A DNA stretch of 39,991 nt from Eubacterium sp. (lineage in GTDB: Bacteria; Bacillota; Clostridia; Lachnospirales; Lachnospiraceae): positions 1 through 39,991 of the forward strand of contig JAILAR010000172.1 of assembly GCA_024681515.1 (NCBI GenBank), in the 5' to 3' direction. The stretch's first letter is position 1. The number at the start of each line of letters is the position of its first letter. The translations under genes were made by a program, and so were the position numbers. The notes under the pieces were generated by a model, which was not told the DNA's origin, searched no databases, and worked only from the letters and a program-made list of their open reading frames with translations. This document shows positions 1 through 9,979 of the stretch, in pieces.

Positions 1-1445
1 GAGCAGGGCGGCAATGTTACACATACCTTTCCGTCCACGATCTCCGCCGGCAGATCCCTGATCACCACATCCTCCGCATGACCGAAATCGTTGTGGGCGT
101 GTACCTCTCCCGTCAGGATCCGTGCAGATACGGTGGAAAGCTTTGCATCCGCGGAAGACAGTGTGATCCTTGCCTCTTCCTTCAAGGAACAATTTGCCAC
201 GGTAGTAAGGAGCTTCCCATCCTTTACGGATGTGGAGTAGGAAAGCATGGGAAGGTCGGTTCCCTCCATGGTCACATTCTCCAGATGGCTGTAGATCAGC
301 TCCGCCCCCTGATGCTCCTTGAAAAGATCGAACACATGGTAGGTCGGTGTCTTAACCAGCTTTTCTCCTTCGGTGAGGATCACGGCCTGCAGTACATTTA
401 CCACCTGGGCAATGTTGGCCATCCGCACCCGGTCACTGTGCCGGTTGAAAATGTTCAGATAAAGTGCCGCCACCACCGCGTCCCGCATGGTGTTCTGCTG
501 ATAGAGGAAGCCGGGATTCGTGCCCTCCTCCACGTCGTACCAGCAGCCCCACTCGTCCACGAACAGAGCGATCTTCTTCTCCGGGTCGTGCCGGTTCATG
601 ATCTCACAGTGCCGTGTGATCACTTCATCAATGGGCAGGGTCTTCGCCAGCGTCTCGTAATAATCCTCCTCCGTGAAATGCACCGCACTCCCCTTATGAT
701 CCCAGTCGTGGGGGATCGTGTAATAGTGCAGGGAAATGCCCTGTACATGCTGGGATTTCAGACTGTTCATCAACGTTTCCGTCCAGTTATAGTCGCCGCC
801 GCTGGGACCGCAGGCCACCTTGAACAGTTCGTTTCCGCTGAAATTATGGCAGAAGGACTGATAGCGTTTGTACTCATTCGCATAGAACTGCGGGCACATG
901 TTCCCACCGCAGCCCCAGTTCTCATTACCGACACCAAGGTACTTCACCCTCCAGGGCTTCTCGCGGCCGTTCTGTCTCCGAAGGTTCGCCATGGGAGACA
1001 CGCCGTCGAAGGTCATATATTCCACCCACTGGGACAGCTCCTCCACGGTACCGCTGCCCAGATTCCCCGCGATGTACGGCTCGCACCCTACCTGCTCGCA
1101 GAGATCCAGAAACTCATGGGTTCCGAAGGAATTGTCTTCCGTCACTCCGCCCCAGTTGGTATTCACCAGCTTCTTCCGATCCTTCTTCGGGCCGATGCCA
1201 TCCTTCCAATGATACTCATCCGCGAAGCATCCGCCGGGCCAGCGCAGTACCGGCACACGGATTGCTTTAAAGGCTTCCACGATATCCGTACGGATCCCCC
1301 GGACATTCGGGATCTCTGAATCCTCGCCCACATAGATTCCGCCGTAGATACACCGTCCCAGATGCTCGGAGAAATGTCCGTAGATCTCCGGACTGATACG
1401 GCTCCGGCGATCTGCCGGATTGATGAACAGTTTAAATTCTTTCAT
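1..1445 (-). CDS. Alpha-L-arabinofuranosidase, GH51 family (3' end cut by window edge)
   Basis: Glycoside hydrolase that releases terminal alpha-L-arabinofuranose from arabinoxylan or arabinan oligosaccharides. No signal peptide is seen (the N-terminus is [10 protein letters not shown]), so it is probably cytoplasmic and acts on imported oligosaccharides. Reverse translation gives 481 codons running off position 1. The family hallmarks are present: [13 protein letters not shown] near residue 68, GNENWGCGG with the acid/base Glu at about 175, and FVDEWG with the nucleophile Glu at about 298. Family members are about 500 aa, so only the C-terminal tail should be missing. The start at 1445 is preceded by a GGGGG-type ribosome binding site. 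It lies downstream of two lipoprotein genes on the same strand, but nothing ties their functions together. Family assignment is firm; exact substrate is inference. Confidence 0.93.
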   Translation of the reverse strand, partial: MKEFKLFINPADRRSRISPEIYGHFSEHLGRCIYGGIYVGEDSEIPNVRGIRTDIVEAFKAIRVPVLRWPGGCFADEYHWKDGIGPKKDRKKLVNTNWGGVTEDNSFGTHEFLDLCEQVGCEPYIAGNLGSGTVEELSQWVEYMTFDGVSPMANLRRQNGREKPWRVKYLGVGNENWGCGGNMCPQFYANEYKRYQSFCHNFSGNELFKVACGPSGGDYNWTETLMNSLKSQHVQGISLHYYTIPHDWDHKGSAVHFTEEDYYETLAKTLPIDEVITRHCEIMNRHDPEKKIALFVDEWGCWYDVEEGTNPGFLYQQNTMRDAVVAALYLNIFNRHSDRVRMANIAQVVNVLQAVILTEGEKLVKTPTYHVFDLFKEHQGAELIYSHLENVTMEGTDLPMLSYSTSVKDGKLLTTVANCSLKEEARITLSSADAKLSTVSARILTGEVHAHNDFGHAEDVVIRDLPAEIVDGKVCVTLPPC

Positions 1446-1528
1446 TTGCACCCCCATACAATAACTTCTGCGGCCGCTTCATATAGCCGATTCTATTTAT
1501 TCAACCACTGAATCCCATCCCCGCTGCA

Positions 1529-2920
1529 TTACTTGTACAGCGCCATGATCCAGCTGCCGTCGATGGCATTGATGTACACCTCTCCGATCTCGCCGTTACT
1601 CGTGGCATGGAATCGCCATGCAGGTACCAGCGTCGCTTCATTCGGTTTTTCATCGGAATATGCCGGATAGTAAAGGAAATCCACCGTATTAATATCCAGC
1701 TTCGATCCGTTGATCTTGGAAGTATCGAAGTTCTCCTGCAGACCACGCTGGAACGCATCCATCACCTTGTCGAAGGGAAGCAGTTCCACATTATCGGCCA
1801 GCACGGATTCGATCTCAAACTCGAGGGTCACGGAAAAGCCCATGACACCCTTATCCGTTACAGCGAACATGCCGTTGTTGCACATGGAGTAGCCGGAGCC
1901 CGCGTGGCCCATATCGTATTCCACAAAGTAGCCATCCCGGATGGCACCCTCCAGCGTCGCTGAACTCTCGGAATCCTCCGTCAGGAAAACGATCTCCTGC
2001 TTGGTTGCATTTCCGGTCTCTTCGCCCTTTGTAAGCTTCAGATCCTCCGGATCGATATCCACCTGCAGCATATCCTTCGCAAAGGTCTTCACCTTCGTGA
2101 GCAGTTCCTCATCGCTGCTTACGGTGCGGTTCGGCCGGTCACTCATGACATTCAGGACGATGGCCTTGCCCCAGATCTCATAATTCTCACCGTTCAGATG
2201 GTTCTGGATGCTATAATACTCTTTGCATTCCGGCGCACCGATGGCATCTCCCGGATTCTTGGGGCTCATGATGATCTGTCGCATGTATCCGCCGGCCAGA
2301 ACGATCACCATCTGGCATTCTACATCGTTGAAGTAGCCCTCGTATGTGTGATAGGTATAATCCTTTTCATCCACCCAGGCCGATACCGCATCCGTCTCCC
2401 TTTTCTGATTAAGATCCATTCCGCTGTACGCCATGCACATATCCACGACTTCCGGGACATCTCCATTTGCCTCGGAGATCTCCCCATGCAGTTCCTTCGC
2501 ACTGTCGCCGAATATCCGCTTTACCGTCTCTTTCTCATATTCCGGATCATCCGTCAGCATCTTTAACTGATAGGAATGGGGTTTATCCGTATCCCGGAGC
2601 AAGGATTTGATGCTGATATTTACCGGTTTCTTATCCAGAGCAAATGTACTTTCCCAGATGGGCTCTCCGTCCAGCTGCACCGGTGGCAGCGCGGGAAGTT
2701 TCCCCTGTGATGTCCCGGCAGAGGTGGTCCCTTCCGTGTCCTCCGTGCCATCCTGCGTATCGGCTCCGGTCTCTCCTTCACCCGCAGTGTCGGAGGATCG
2801 TTCTACCGAAGTCTTCTGCGTGGATGTCCCGCCGTAATCCGTCACTGTCTCCGGCTGACTGCCGCAGGCCGAAAGGCAGAGTGCAAGACCAAGGCCCAAG
2901 ATTACAAGCTTACGTTTCAT
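1529..2920 (-). CDS. Lipoprotein of unknown function (paralogue of the next gene)
   Basis: A 463-aa secreted lipoprotein. The start at 2920 (MKRKLVILGLGLALCL) is preferred over a longer frame from 2983. It directly precedes a signal peptide with lipobox LSAC, and an AAAGGA ribosome binding site sits upstream. A Ser/Thr/Gly/Asp-rich linker of about 60 residues follows the lipidated Cys, then a globular region. It shares a recognisable block with the upstream neighbour: YHTYEG, then ND, then a hydrophobic strand, then PKNPGD and G-PEC. It also shares a C-terminal region with P-A-W and a -AxDGSxI- ending. I do not recognise the family with certainty. The paralogous pair suggests an old tandem duplication. 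Attachment outside the membrane is inferred from the lipobox. Confidence 0.85.
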   Translation of the reverse strand: MKRKLVILGLGLALCLSACGSQPETVTDYGGTSTQKTSVERSSDTAGEGETGADTQDGTEDTEGTTSAGTSQGKLPALPPVQLDGEPIWESTFALDKKPVNISIKSLLRDTDKPHSYQLKMLTDDPEYEKETVKRIFGDSAKELHGEISEANGDVPEVVDMCMAYSGMDLNQKRETDAVSAWVDEKDYTYHTYEGYFNDVECQMVIVLAGGYMRQIIMSPKNPGDAIGAPECKEYYSIQNHLNGENYEIWGKAIVLNVMSDRPNRTVSSDEELLTKVKTFAKDMLQVDIDPEDLKLTKGEETGNATKQEIVFLTEDSESSATLEGAIRDGYFVEYDMGHAGSGYSMCNNGMFAVTDKGVMGFSVTLEFEIESVLADNVELLPFDKVMDAFQRGLQENFDTSKINGSKLDINTVDFLYYPAYSDEKPNEATLVPAWRFHATSNGEIGEVYINAIDGSWIMALYK

Positions 2921-3025
2921 TTTTAATATCCTTTCTTCAATACCGGATCGTTTGTAAGATCTTCTGTAACTCTTACTGCTCAACCGGAGTAGATTTCGTG
3001 CTGATCATTTCGTAAATCATGGGTT

Positions 3026-4588
3026 TCAACCCCCATTATTCATGTCCGCGGTATATCGGATGTCGATCAGGCTTCCGTCCATGGCATTCACGATGGCACA
3101 TCCGATCTCGAATCCGTTGCTGTACAGCGAGATCATCCAAGCCGGCGCAAATGTCACTTCTCCCTTCTTATCCGGTGAAGGAATGGGATAATACGAAAGC
3201 TCCGCATAATTAACGGTAAGGGAGTTTCCCGTCACCTTTGTCATATCCAGATTTTCGGTCACTCCGTTTTTGAAGGAAGCCATGGCATTTTCAAAAGACA
3301 GGAGGGCCACATTATCCGACAGCTTCTCTTCAAAATCGTAATTCATATAGATCTCAGCTCCCACAACACCGTCATCCGTCACCCAGAGGGAACCGATATT
3401 GGAGCTGGAGGTTTCAAAGACCACCTCGTAGGGCAGCCCGGACAGATAGTAAGAGAGATGTGCCTGATATCCGTTCATCACCGCACGCCCCAGAGAATTC
3501 TCGGAGACGGTTGTCGTGTCCACGAATACCAGTTCTCTCCTGCCGGCCTGTGATTCATCGAACGTGATCAAACCATCCGGCGAATCTCCGTATGCGGTCC
3601 AGGTCCTTTCGAATGCAATGGTGTCATCCGGAAGATTCACCTTCAGCTTATCACGGACAAAATTCTGCGCAGCCGCCAGCTGCGTACTCTCCTCATCCTT
3701 CGCCCGGTTGTTCGGATCCTCCAAAAGCTCCGTGGAAAGTTCATAATCTCGTGTACGATCGTTAGGATCCACGACATGTACGATTCCGTTATCCGCGATC
3801 ACTACCTTCGAGCATTCCGGCCTTCCCACCAGATCCCCGGGATTCTTCGGATACAGAACGATCATCTGCGAATCCTCACGAAAACCGATCACCAGCTGGT
3901 AATCAATGTCGTTATATTTTCCTTCATAGGTATGATAGAAGTAATCTCCCACGTCTTCCCAGCCGGAGCAGTCCGGAACGCCCTGACTGTTCTCCGTACC
4001 TGCGGAATCCGGATAAAGCTCACAGTAAGCGCCATAGCAAACACCCTGTATCCGTTCAGAATCTCCCTTCGTCTGACTCAGGGTCCTCTTTACTTCCGTG
4101 GCCGTGTCCCCGAATATGGTCTGCACCACTTCCGCTTCCGGAATCCGCTTCGCCTCCGGGGTCTTTGCCAGGAAGGAGGGCAGCGCCGAAATGTCCGGCA
4201 CTTCATACTGCACATCCACGGTCACCGGAAGCTTTCCGATGCTGAAGGCATCCTGCCAGGTCACCTTCTCGCCTCCCAGCTTCTCCCGCAGAGACTGGTT
4301 GCTCTTTGCCTCCGCAGAGGCGATGGCCGCATCCCGGTCCAGCTGACCGCCATTTCCCTCTGTGCTCTCACCGGTACTTCCCTCTGTACCGCTCTGTCCG
4401 CTTCCTTCCGAACCGGTCTCCGATTTACTCTCGGCCGAGGTACTGCCGGCAGTGTCTCCGCCGTAACCGGTGATCCGTTCCGGATCCTTCGTCCCACAGC
4501 CCGAAAGCGCCAGTCCCATACAAAGAAGAGCCGCGATCACTGATGCGCGGGTTCTGTATTTTATTATTTTAAGTATCTTATTCTTCAT
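3026..4588 (-). CDS. Lipoprotein of unknown function (paralogue of the downstream gene)
   Basis: A 520-aa predicted lipoprotein with an N-terminal basic and hydrophobic segment and lipobox LSGC. The mature N-terminus is a long Ser/Gly/Glu-rich linker (SAESKSETGSEGSGQ and similar), a typical spacer through the cell wall. The globular part carries the same YHTYEG / PKNPGD / G-PEC block as the gene at 1529..2920. An AAGGAG ribosome binding site precedes the start. The 105-bp gap to the downstream paralogue has no convincing terminator, so co-transcription is plausible. No catalytic motif is visible. Function unknown; a binding or sensing role next to the HD-GYP genes would be speculation. Confidence 0.85.
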   Translation of the reverse strand: MKNKILKIIKYRTRASVIAALLCMGLALSGCGTKDPERITGYGGDTAGSTSAESKSETGSEGSGQSGTEGSTGESTEGNGGQLDRDAAIASAEAKSNQSLREKLGGEKVTWQDAFSIGKLPVTVDVQYEVPDISALPSFLAKTPEAKRIPEAEVVQTIFGDTATEVKRTLSQTKGDSERIQGVCYGAYCELYPDSAGTENSQGVPDCSGWEDVGDYFYHTYEGKYNDIDYQLVIGFREDSQMIVLYPKNPGDLVGRPECSKVVIADNGIVHVVDPNDRTRDYELSTELLEDPNNRAKDEESTQLAAAQNFVRDKLKVNLPDDTIAFERTWTAYGDSPDGLITFDESQAGRRELVFVDTTTVSENSLGRAVMNGYQAHLSYYLSGLPYEVVFETSSSNIGSLWVTDDGVVGAEIYMNYDFEEKLSDNVALLSFENAMASFKNGVTENLDMTKVTGNSLTVNYAELSYYPIPSPDKKGEVTFAPAWMISLYSNGFEIGCAIVNAMDGSLIDIRYTADMNNGG

Positions 4589-4751
4589 CTTGGATACTCC
4601 TTATACATTAACATGTTTCTCGTCCGACGTTATACACACTATAAAACGTAATTGTATACGAAATGTATCCAAATCATAAAATTCGAAATTATTTTCCGAA
4701 ATCCATAGAAATATCAACATCAATAGAATAAGGGTATTTCTGATTTTGATA

Positions 4752-4837
4752 TAAGAAAGTCTGTCATCATGAGCTCGAAGATTGAAATCTCTCGATTCGA
4801 CGAACACGATTCCTCGTCGTTTCTCATAATGACAGAC
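4752..4837 (-). terminator. Branched (three-way-junction) terminator after the HD-GYP gene
   Basis: Arms at 4759-4773 and 4823-4837 pair over 14 of 15 positions. They enclose two further hairpins, one with TCGA/TCGA plus AGAT/ATCT arms (4775-4795) and one with CGACGA/TCGTCG arms (4798-4819). Read on the minus strand the closing stem begins 8 nt after the stop codon at 4845 and is followed by TTTCTTAT, consistent with intrinsic termination. The branched shape is unusual for a simple terminator. Confidence 0.6.
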
Positions 4838-4844
4838 CGTAGTC

Positions 4845-6539
4845 TCACTCTGACAATGAACTGTAATATTTTTCCAGCTTCGGACGCGCCGCCACGTAGT
4901 AGGGTTCCAGCTTCTTGTCGAACTGGGTGCCCATGCCTTCCATGATGATCCTGTCCGCCTGCTCGAAGGACATGCTCTCCTTGTATACGCGCTTGCTGAC
5001 CAATGCATCGTAAACGTCGGCGATGGCCATGATGCGGGCCTCCAGTGGGATCTCCAGCCCCTTCAGACCCTTCGGATAACCGGAACCGTCCCACCGCTCG
5101 TGGTGGTAGGTTGCCACATTTTCGGCGATCTTCCGGAAATACTCATCGTCCGTGCCTTCCAGCACCTGATGAACGATCCTGCCGCCCTCCGCGGCATGGG
5201 CCTTCATTTTCTCATATTCCCAGTCCTCAAAGCGTCCGGGTTTCTGCAGGATGGCGTCCGGTACGGCAATCTTTCCCAGATCATGCATGGGGGCCGCCTT
5301 GATGATGGCCCGTCGGAATTCCCGGGTCAGATGAAGCCGGTTGGTCTTCATGATCTCATCCACCAGGATCCGCACTCCGGCACTGGTACGTTTGATGTGA
5401 CCACCGGTAGAATTGTCCCGGCTTTCAACCATGGTCGCAAGACTGAGGATCAGGTTGTCATGCATTTCCGCGATGTGTGCGGTCTTCTCTTCCACCTCTT
5501 CCTGCAGCTTGGTATTGAACCGGTTCACCATGGCGATGTATTCCTGGTTCTTTGTATCATCCGTGATAAAGATCCGGTAACCACGTTTCTTCTTTCCGTC
5601 ATAAAGATAATCCACATCGAAGATGTAGGTATGCCCGTCTCTGGAATAGAAGGAGGTATCATTTTCCTCATTCTCAATAAAGGACAGCAGCCGGTTCATG
5701 GCCTGCTCCGCAAGGAAAGGCGTCTCCTCCGACGGAGAATCCACCTTCACTTCCTTCAGCTCCGGGAAGAAATTCTTTACGGCATCATTTCCTCCAAGGA
5801 AATGAAACTTGAAGTCAAAGGACAGGAATCCGGTCTCTCCCGCCTGGTTCAGTGAATCCAGATGGGTTTCGGACACGTCATACAGACAGGTCTTGTTCAC
5901 GATCAGCAGGAAGAAGAGCTGCGCAAAAAGATAGGACACCGGCACCAGGTTCACAGAGAACGGGATCATCTTCCCCACGGTATAAGCCAGCAGGGAGATG
6001 CCCTCCGGGATCGCCATCAGGGCGATGGTCCTGTTGGATACATCATTTTTCTTCTTATAGCTGTAGACCAGTGCCCAAATACTGATCAGGAAGTACACGC
6101 CCAGCATGACGTAGAACAGGGTATGCATAAACCCGTAGCTCTTGATCAGAGTACCTGCCCCATTCTCCTGCTTAAAGTCCAGAGTCGTATAGAAATAAGG
6201 CATCCATCCGGCCGTCAGCACCGATGCGTAAATGGCAAAGGTGATCAAGAAGAACGACACCCGCGTGGCCTTGGGAAGTTTCATATTACACTGATCCAGG
6301 ATACACATCATGATGAAGAGCATCAGGAAACATCCGCCCAGATAGGTAATGTCATTTGCGATCACGGCTTCTGACAGGTTCGTGGAAATAGCCAGCAGAA
6401 GAAATCCCAGATTCGAGATCGGGATGAACGTGAACATCAGTGTAAAATGCACGTCAAAATGCCTGTGCCATATAAATACGTACGCAAGCGTCAGTGCCAG
6501 TGATATTCCAAGTGTAACCGCATAGTAAGTAACTATCAT
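4845..6539 (-). CDS. Membrane-bound HD-GYP domain phosphodiesterase (7TM sensor)
   Basis: A 564-aa protein predicted to hydrolyse cyclic di-GMP (or a related cyclic dinucleotide) at the membrane. Residues 1 to about 220 contain about seven hydrophobic segments of the histidine-kinase N-terminal 7TM type. Residues about 225-330 look like a PAS-like or linker region, followed by a short coiled coil (NTKLQEEVEEKTAHIAEMHD). The HD-GYP domain covers about 360-550, with the metal-binding HD at 419-420 (MHDLGKIAVPD), YHHERWDGSGYPKGL at 478-492 and a conserved GT-FD near the end. All key HD-GYP residues are present. No GGDEF partner domain is encoded nearby. It lies directly downstream (20-bp gap) of another HD-GYP gene on the same strand, so the pair is probably one operon. 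Sensory ligand unknown. Confidence 0.9.
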   Translation of the reverse strand: MIVTYYAVTLGISLALTLAYVFIWHRHFDVHFTLMFTFIPISNLGFLLLAISTNLSEAVIANDITYLGGCFLMLFIMMCILDQCNMKLPKATRVSFFLITFAIYASVLTAGWMPYFYTTLDFKQENGAGTLIKSYGFMHTLFYVMLGVYFLISIWALVYSYKKKNDVSNRTIALMAIPEGISLLAYTVGKMIPFSVNLVPVSYLFAQLFFLLIVNKTCLYDVSETHLDSLNQAGETGFLSFDFKFHFLGGNDAVKNFFPELKEVKVDSPSEETPFLAEQAMNRLLSFIENEENDTSFYSRDGHTYIFDVDYLYDGKKKRGYRIFITDDTKNQEYIAMVNRFNTKLQEEVEEKTAHIAEMHDNLILSLATMVESRDNSTGGHIKRTSAGVRILVDEIMKTNRLHLTREFRRAIIKAAPMHDLGKIAVPDAILQKPGRFEDWEYEKMKAHAAEGGRIVHQVLEGTDDEYFRKIAENVATYHHERWDGSGYPKGLKGLEIPLEARIMAIADVYDALVSKRVYKESMSFEQADRIIMEGMGTQFDKKLEPYYVAARPKLEKYYSSLSE

Positions 6540-6559
6540 TCCATCGTTTCCTGTCTGTA

Positions 6560-9500
6560 TTACTTCCTGTCTTCTGTATTTCCGTCTGTGGTTTCGTCCG
6601 TTCCGACATCATTTGCAGATTGAGTGACTGTTTGGCCTTCAGCAGCTGCCTGGTTCGCGTCAGTTTTTGATGCTGCCGTCTCCTCGGGCTTTGCCTCGCT
6701 CTTTGCTTCGTTCTTTGCTTCGTTCTTTGCTTCGTTCTTTGCTTCGTTCTCGAACTTCTTGTGGATATTATCGATGTCCTCAGTGGTTCCGCCGCCCTGA
6801 TCGTCCTCTGCACGGAACTCGCCCTTCTCCACCAGCCGCAGGAACGCGTCCACCACATCTGCGGTAAGCTGGGTTCCCGCAACCTCCTTGATGATGGAGA
6901 CTGCCTTCTCAAAATTCATCCGCTTCCGGTACGGACGATCGGAATACATGGCATCAAAGGTATCCGCCACGGCAATGATCTGTGCCACTCGCGGGATCTC
7001 ATCACCCTTCACACCCTTGGGATAACCCTTGCCGTCCGGACGCTCATGGTGATAGCCCGCACCGATGGCCAGCTCCGGCATGATACTGATATCCTTCAGT
7101 ACTCGATAGCCCTGAGAGGGATGGGACTTGATGATCTTGAACTCCTCGTCCGTCAGCTTACCCGGCTTGTTCAGCACTTCCGGCGGGATCGCGATCTTGC
7201 CGATATCATGCAGCAACGCGATATTGTAATAATTCTCCACGGTCTCCTCGTCGTAGCCCAGTTCCTTCGTCAGCATGGCAGTATATTCCGCCACACGGGT
7301 GGAATGACCATTGGTGTATTTGTCCTTCATATCGATGGTCTTCGCAAAGGCTTCGATCATCTCACGGATGAAGATCTTGTTCTCCGCCGCTTTTCTATTC
7401 AGTTTTCTGAGTCGGCGCTGGATATACAGGAACACGATCAATGCCAGGAGCAGCACGCCCAGGATGATGGCCAGCACACGGAACCAGGTCTTCTCAAAAG
7501 TAGACTTGGTCTTCGTGATCTTCACCGACATTTCCTTGCTTCCGTGTCCGAACGCATCACTGATCTGCATCACAAACCGATATTCGCCGCCGGACAGGTT
7601 CGTGTAATCGATGGGTTCCAGATCACTCCGGTTCACAGTGACCGAACCCTGGTCAAAGCCCTCCAGATGGTAAGTTACCTGCGGATTCAACAGTGAATAC
7701 GTATAAATGTAGCTGTAAATGGTCACTCTCTTGGTATCCGCCGGAACCGTGATGGAACCGTCCTCCGCAGCATGGATCAGTACCCCGTCTGCTTCCACGT
7801 AGGGCACCGCCATCTTGATGTCCTGCACATCCAGTGCAGGCTCTTCGATATTGACCTTCGCAACACCTGTGCTGCCGGCGATATACAAGGTTCCGCTTGC
7901 AGTAAGATCACTGTAGGAATTTGCGGTGGTCACCACCGGAACTCCGTTATCCCGGTTATAGAATACCGGGGAAATGTCTTCATTCTTCAGAAGCTCGTCC
8001 GCATCTACCACATAGATACCGTTACTGCTGAGCACCCATACTTCGCCCTTACTGTTCCAGTACAGGTCAAAATTGTTGGAGTAAGGGAACTTCCGGATCG
8101 TGGTGATCTTATAATCCGGCGTCATATACGCAAGCGAATTGCTGGTAACGATCCAGAACACATTTCGCACGGTATCCTTCTTGATCCGCATGATGATGCC
8201 CGAAGTAAGTCCCGAATCAACACTGTACTTCGACACCTTCTTATCACTGATGACATAGATCCCGTCTCCGTCGGAACCCACGATCATATCTCCGTTATCC
8301 GCTTCGCTGACAGTCAGGATCTCGGTATTGTTCAGGCCGGAGGTGTCGTCATAGACCTCTTCCACTTTGCCGTCCCGCAGAATGGCAAGGCCGCCGCTGC
8401 AGGCTACCATGATGGAACCGTCCGCACGCTCACAGACCGTCCGCGCCCGATTGGAGGGCAGACCGGACTCCTTCGTGTAGCAGGTTACATTTCCGTGGTC
8501 ATACAGTACCAGCCCACAGTCACTGTAGGTTCCGATCCACAGCCGGTCCTTGCTGTCCCGGATGATGGAACGGATCCGGCAGCCGGACAGCAGCTCCACC
8601 AGGTCGGTCTTCTGCGTCAGTTCCTCCGATGCGGCGGTTACACTCTGCAACGGGTAAGACTTGATCTCACGCACCCCGCCGAGGATGGTCAGACCCGTAT
8701 CGGTTCCGATAAAAAGCTGATCCATCAATGTACAGGTGGAATTCACCACCGCCGACGGCAGACCGTACCACTCATAAATGTCCGTGAACCGGTTCTGCAC
8801 GATCTTCATCACGCCCTGCCTGCGGGAGGTAAACCAGAGGTTGCCCTCATAATCCGTCAGCATATGGTCGATGGAATTGTTCATGGGGATATTTTTGATC
8901 TGGGTAAACTTTCCGTCCTGCAGATAGCCCACACCGTTGCTGGTGCAGATCCAGATCTGATCCTTGAAATGCTCGATGGAATTCACATAGGTGAACGGAG
9001 CGATGCTGATATCCGTCCGGTCCGTGATGCCGTTCTCCAGCTTGCCGTGGACCACCAGCTGATCCTCGGTTCCGAGATAGACATAACCCTCTCTCTCCGG
9101 ATCCGGAAGCACCGTGATGATGAGTCCTGTGCCCAGCTTCGAGCTGTCATAGAATCCGGTGACCTTTCCGTCCTTCATGGTAAATACGTCCCCGTTCATG
9201 GTCTCTCCATAGATCACGCCGTCCTGCGCTATACGGAGCTCACAGATATACTCATCATTGATCTGGGACTCATTCAAAGCATGGAGCGTACCGTCTGTTT
9301 CGATCACACCCATACCGTCCGTAGTTGCAACATAGATCCGCCCCTCGGGATCCTCCGTAAAGGAACGGATGGAACGGGAGGTCAGCCCCTCGCTGTTCTC
9401 CAGCATGCGGATCTGGCCCTTCTCCATAACGCCCACGCCGTTATCATTGGTTCCGATCCACAGCCGGTCCTTACTGTCCACATACAGGCTTACCACACTG

Positions 9501-9868
9501 GTGATACCGGTAGTGGAATCGATACGCTCAAATTTGCTGCCGTCATACCGGATCAGACCACTGTAGCTGCCGATCCAGAGAAAGCCCTCACGGGTTTCGG
9601 CGATGGCATTTGCCTCCGAAGTGGGGAGGCCGTTGGTGTTGTCGTAAAGGACAGCGGAAAAGCCGGCACCCTTGCCGGTGGGATCCACCTTGATCTCCTC
9701 ATTTTCATCTCCGGATATGGTTTCGGCGTAGGATATATCCGTTCCCACGCTGCCCAATGGACCCATGGTCGTCCCCGCAAAACCAAAAAGAAACGCAAGA
9801 GCAAGACATGCACGTCGCATGCCCCGTCCGGCGTTCCTGTAGAATTTCATACCCTGTTTATTCTTCAT
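6560..9868 (-). CDS. Beta-propeller (Reg_prop/Y_Y_Y) receptor fused to a cytoplasmic HD-GYP domain
   Basis: A 1102-aa one-component receptor. A signal peptide or anchor (RRACLALAFLFGFAG) leads into an extracytoplasmic region of many Reg_prop repeats, recognisable by recurring D-x-x-LWIGT and GxLWFTS motifs, to about residue 690. A Y_Y_Y-like domain (about 715-790) and one membrane helix (about 798-816) follow. The HD-GYP domain has HD at 887-888, HHERPDG at about 940 and GYP at 948-950. This resembles hybrid two-component sensors such as those of Bacteroides, but the kinase is replaced by a cyclic-dinucleotide phosphodiesterase. The C-terminus is a low-complexity tail with perfect EAKN repeats. 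A GAGGGGTGA ribosome binding site supports the start at 9868. The ligand is unknown; carbohydrate sensing would fit the propeller family and the GH51 gene nearby, but that is inference. Confidence 0.9.
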   Translation of the reverse strand: MKNKQGMKFYRNAGRGMRRACLALAFLFGFAGTTMGPLGSVGTDISYAETISGDENEEIKVDPTGKGAGFSAVLYDNTNGLPTSEANAIAETREGFLWIGSYSGLIRYDGSKFERIDSTTGITSVVSLYVDSKDRLWIGTNDNGVGVMEKGQIRMLENSEGLTSRSIRSFTEDPEGRIYVATTDGMGVIETDGTLHALNESQINDEYICELRIAQDGVIYGETMNGDVFTMKDGKVTGFYDSSKLGTGLIITVLPDPEREGYVYLGTEDQLVVHGKLENGITDRTDISIAPFTYVNSIEHFKDQIWICTSNGVGYLQDGKFTQIKNIPMNNSIDHMLTDYEGNLWFTSRRQGVMKIVQNRFTDIYEWYGLPSAVVNSTCTLMDQLFIGTDTGLTILGGVREIKSYPLQSVTAASEELTQKTDLVELLSGCRIRSIIRDSKDRLWIGTYSDCGLVLYDHGNVTCYTKESGLPSNRARTVCERADGSIMVACSGGLAILRDGKVEEVYDDTSGLNNTEILTVSEADNGDMIVGSDGDGIYVISDKKVSKYSVDSGLTSGIIMRIKKDTVRNVFWIVTSNSLAYMTPDYKITTIRKFPYSNNFDLYWNSKGEVWVLSSNGIYVVDADELLKNEDISPVFYNRDNGVPVVTTANSYSDLTASGTLYIAGSTGVAKVNIEEPALDVQDIKMAVPYVEADGVLIHAAEDGSITVPADTKRVTIYSYIYTYSLLNPQVTYHLEGFDQGSVTVNRSDLEPIDYTNLSGGEYRFVMQISDAFGHGSKEMSVKITKTKSTFEKTWFRVLAIILGVLLLALIVFLYIQRRLRKLNRKAAENKIFIREMIEAFAKTIDMKDKYTNGHSTRVAEYTAMLTKELGYDEETVENYYNIALLHDIGKIAIPPEVLNKPGKLTDEEFKIIKSHPSQGYRVLKDISIMPELAIGAGYHHERPDGKGYPKGVKGDEIPRVAQIIAVADTFDAMYSDRPYRKRMNFEKAVSIIKEVAGTQLTADVVDAFLRLVEKGEFRAEDDQGGGTTEDIDNIHKKFENEAKNEAKNEAKNEAKSEAKPEETAASKTDANQAAAEGQTVTQSANDVGTDETTDGNTEDRK
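6701..6748. repeat. 12-bp tandem repeat (4 perfect copies) inside the HD-GYP receptor gene
   Basis: The plus-strand unit ctttgcttcgtt occurs four times in a row without change, with a degenerate fifth copy just before it (6689-6700). On the coding strand it encodes repeated Glu-Ala-Lys-Asn in the cytoplasmic tail behind the HD-GYP domain. Because 12 is a multiple of 3, copy-number change would lengthen the tail without shifting frame. Confidence 0.9.
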
Positions 9869-9979
9869 ATGTCTTCACCCCTCGAACGATCGTACCCTCG
9901 AATTTTAGAGATCATCAAACATACTCATACAGAGTATAGTTTACCACAATCCAGGCCTCGAAACAAGGCGAGAAGGGAA

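Noticed and set aside
78-1319. A 413-codon open frame on the plus strand
   Set aside because: It is antisense to the GH51 gene, which carries both catalytic motifs.
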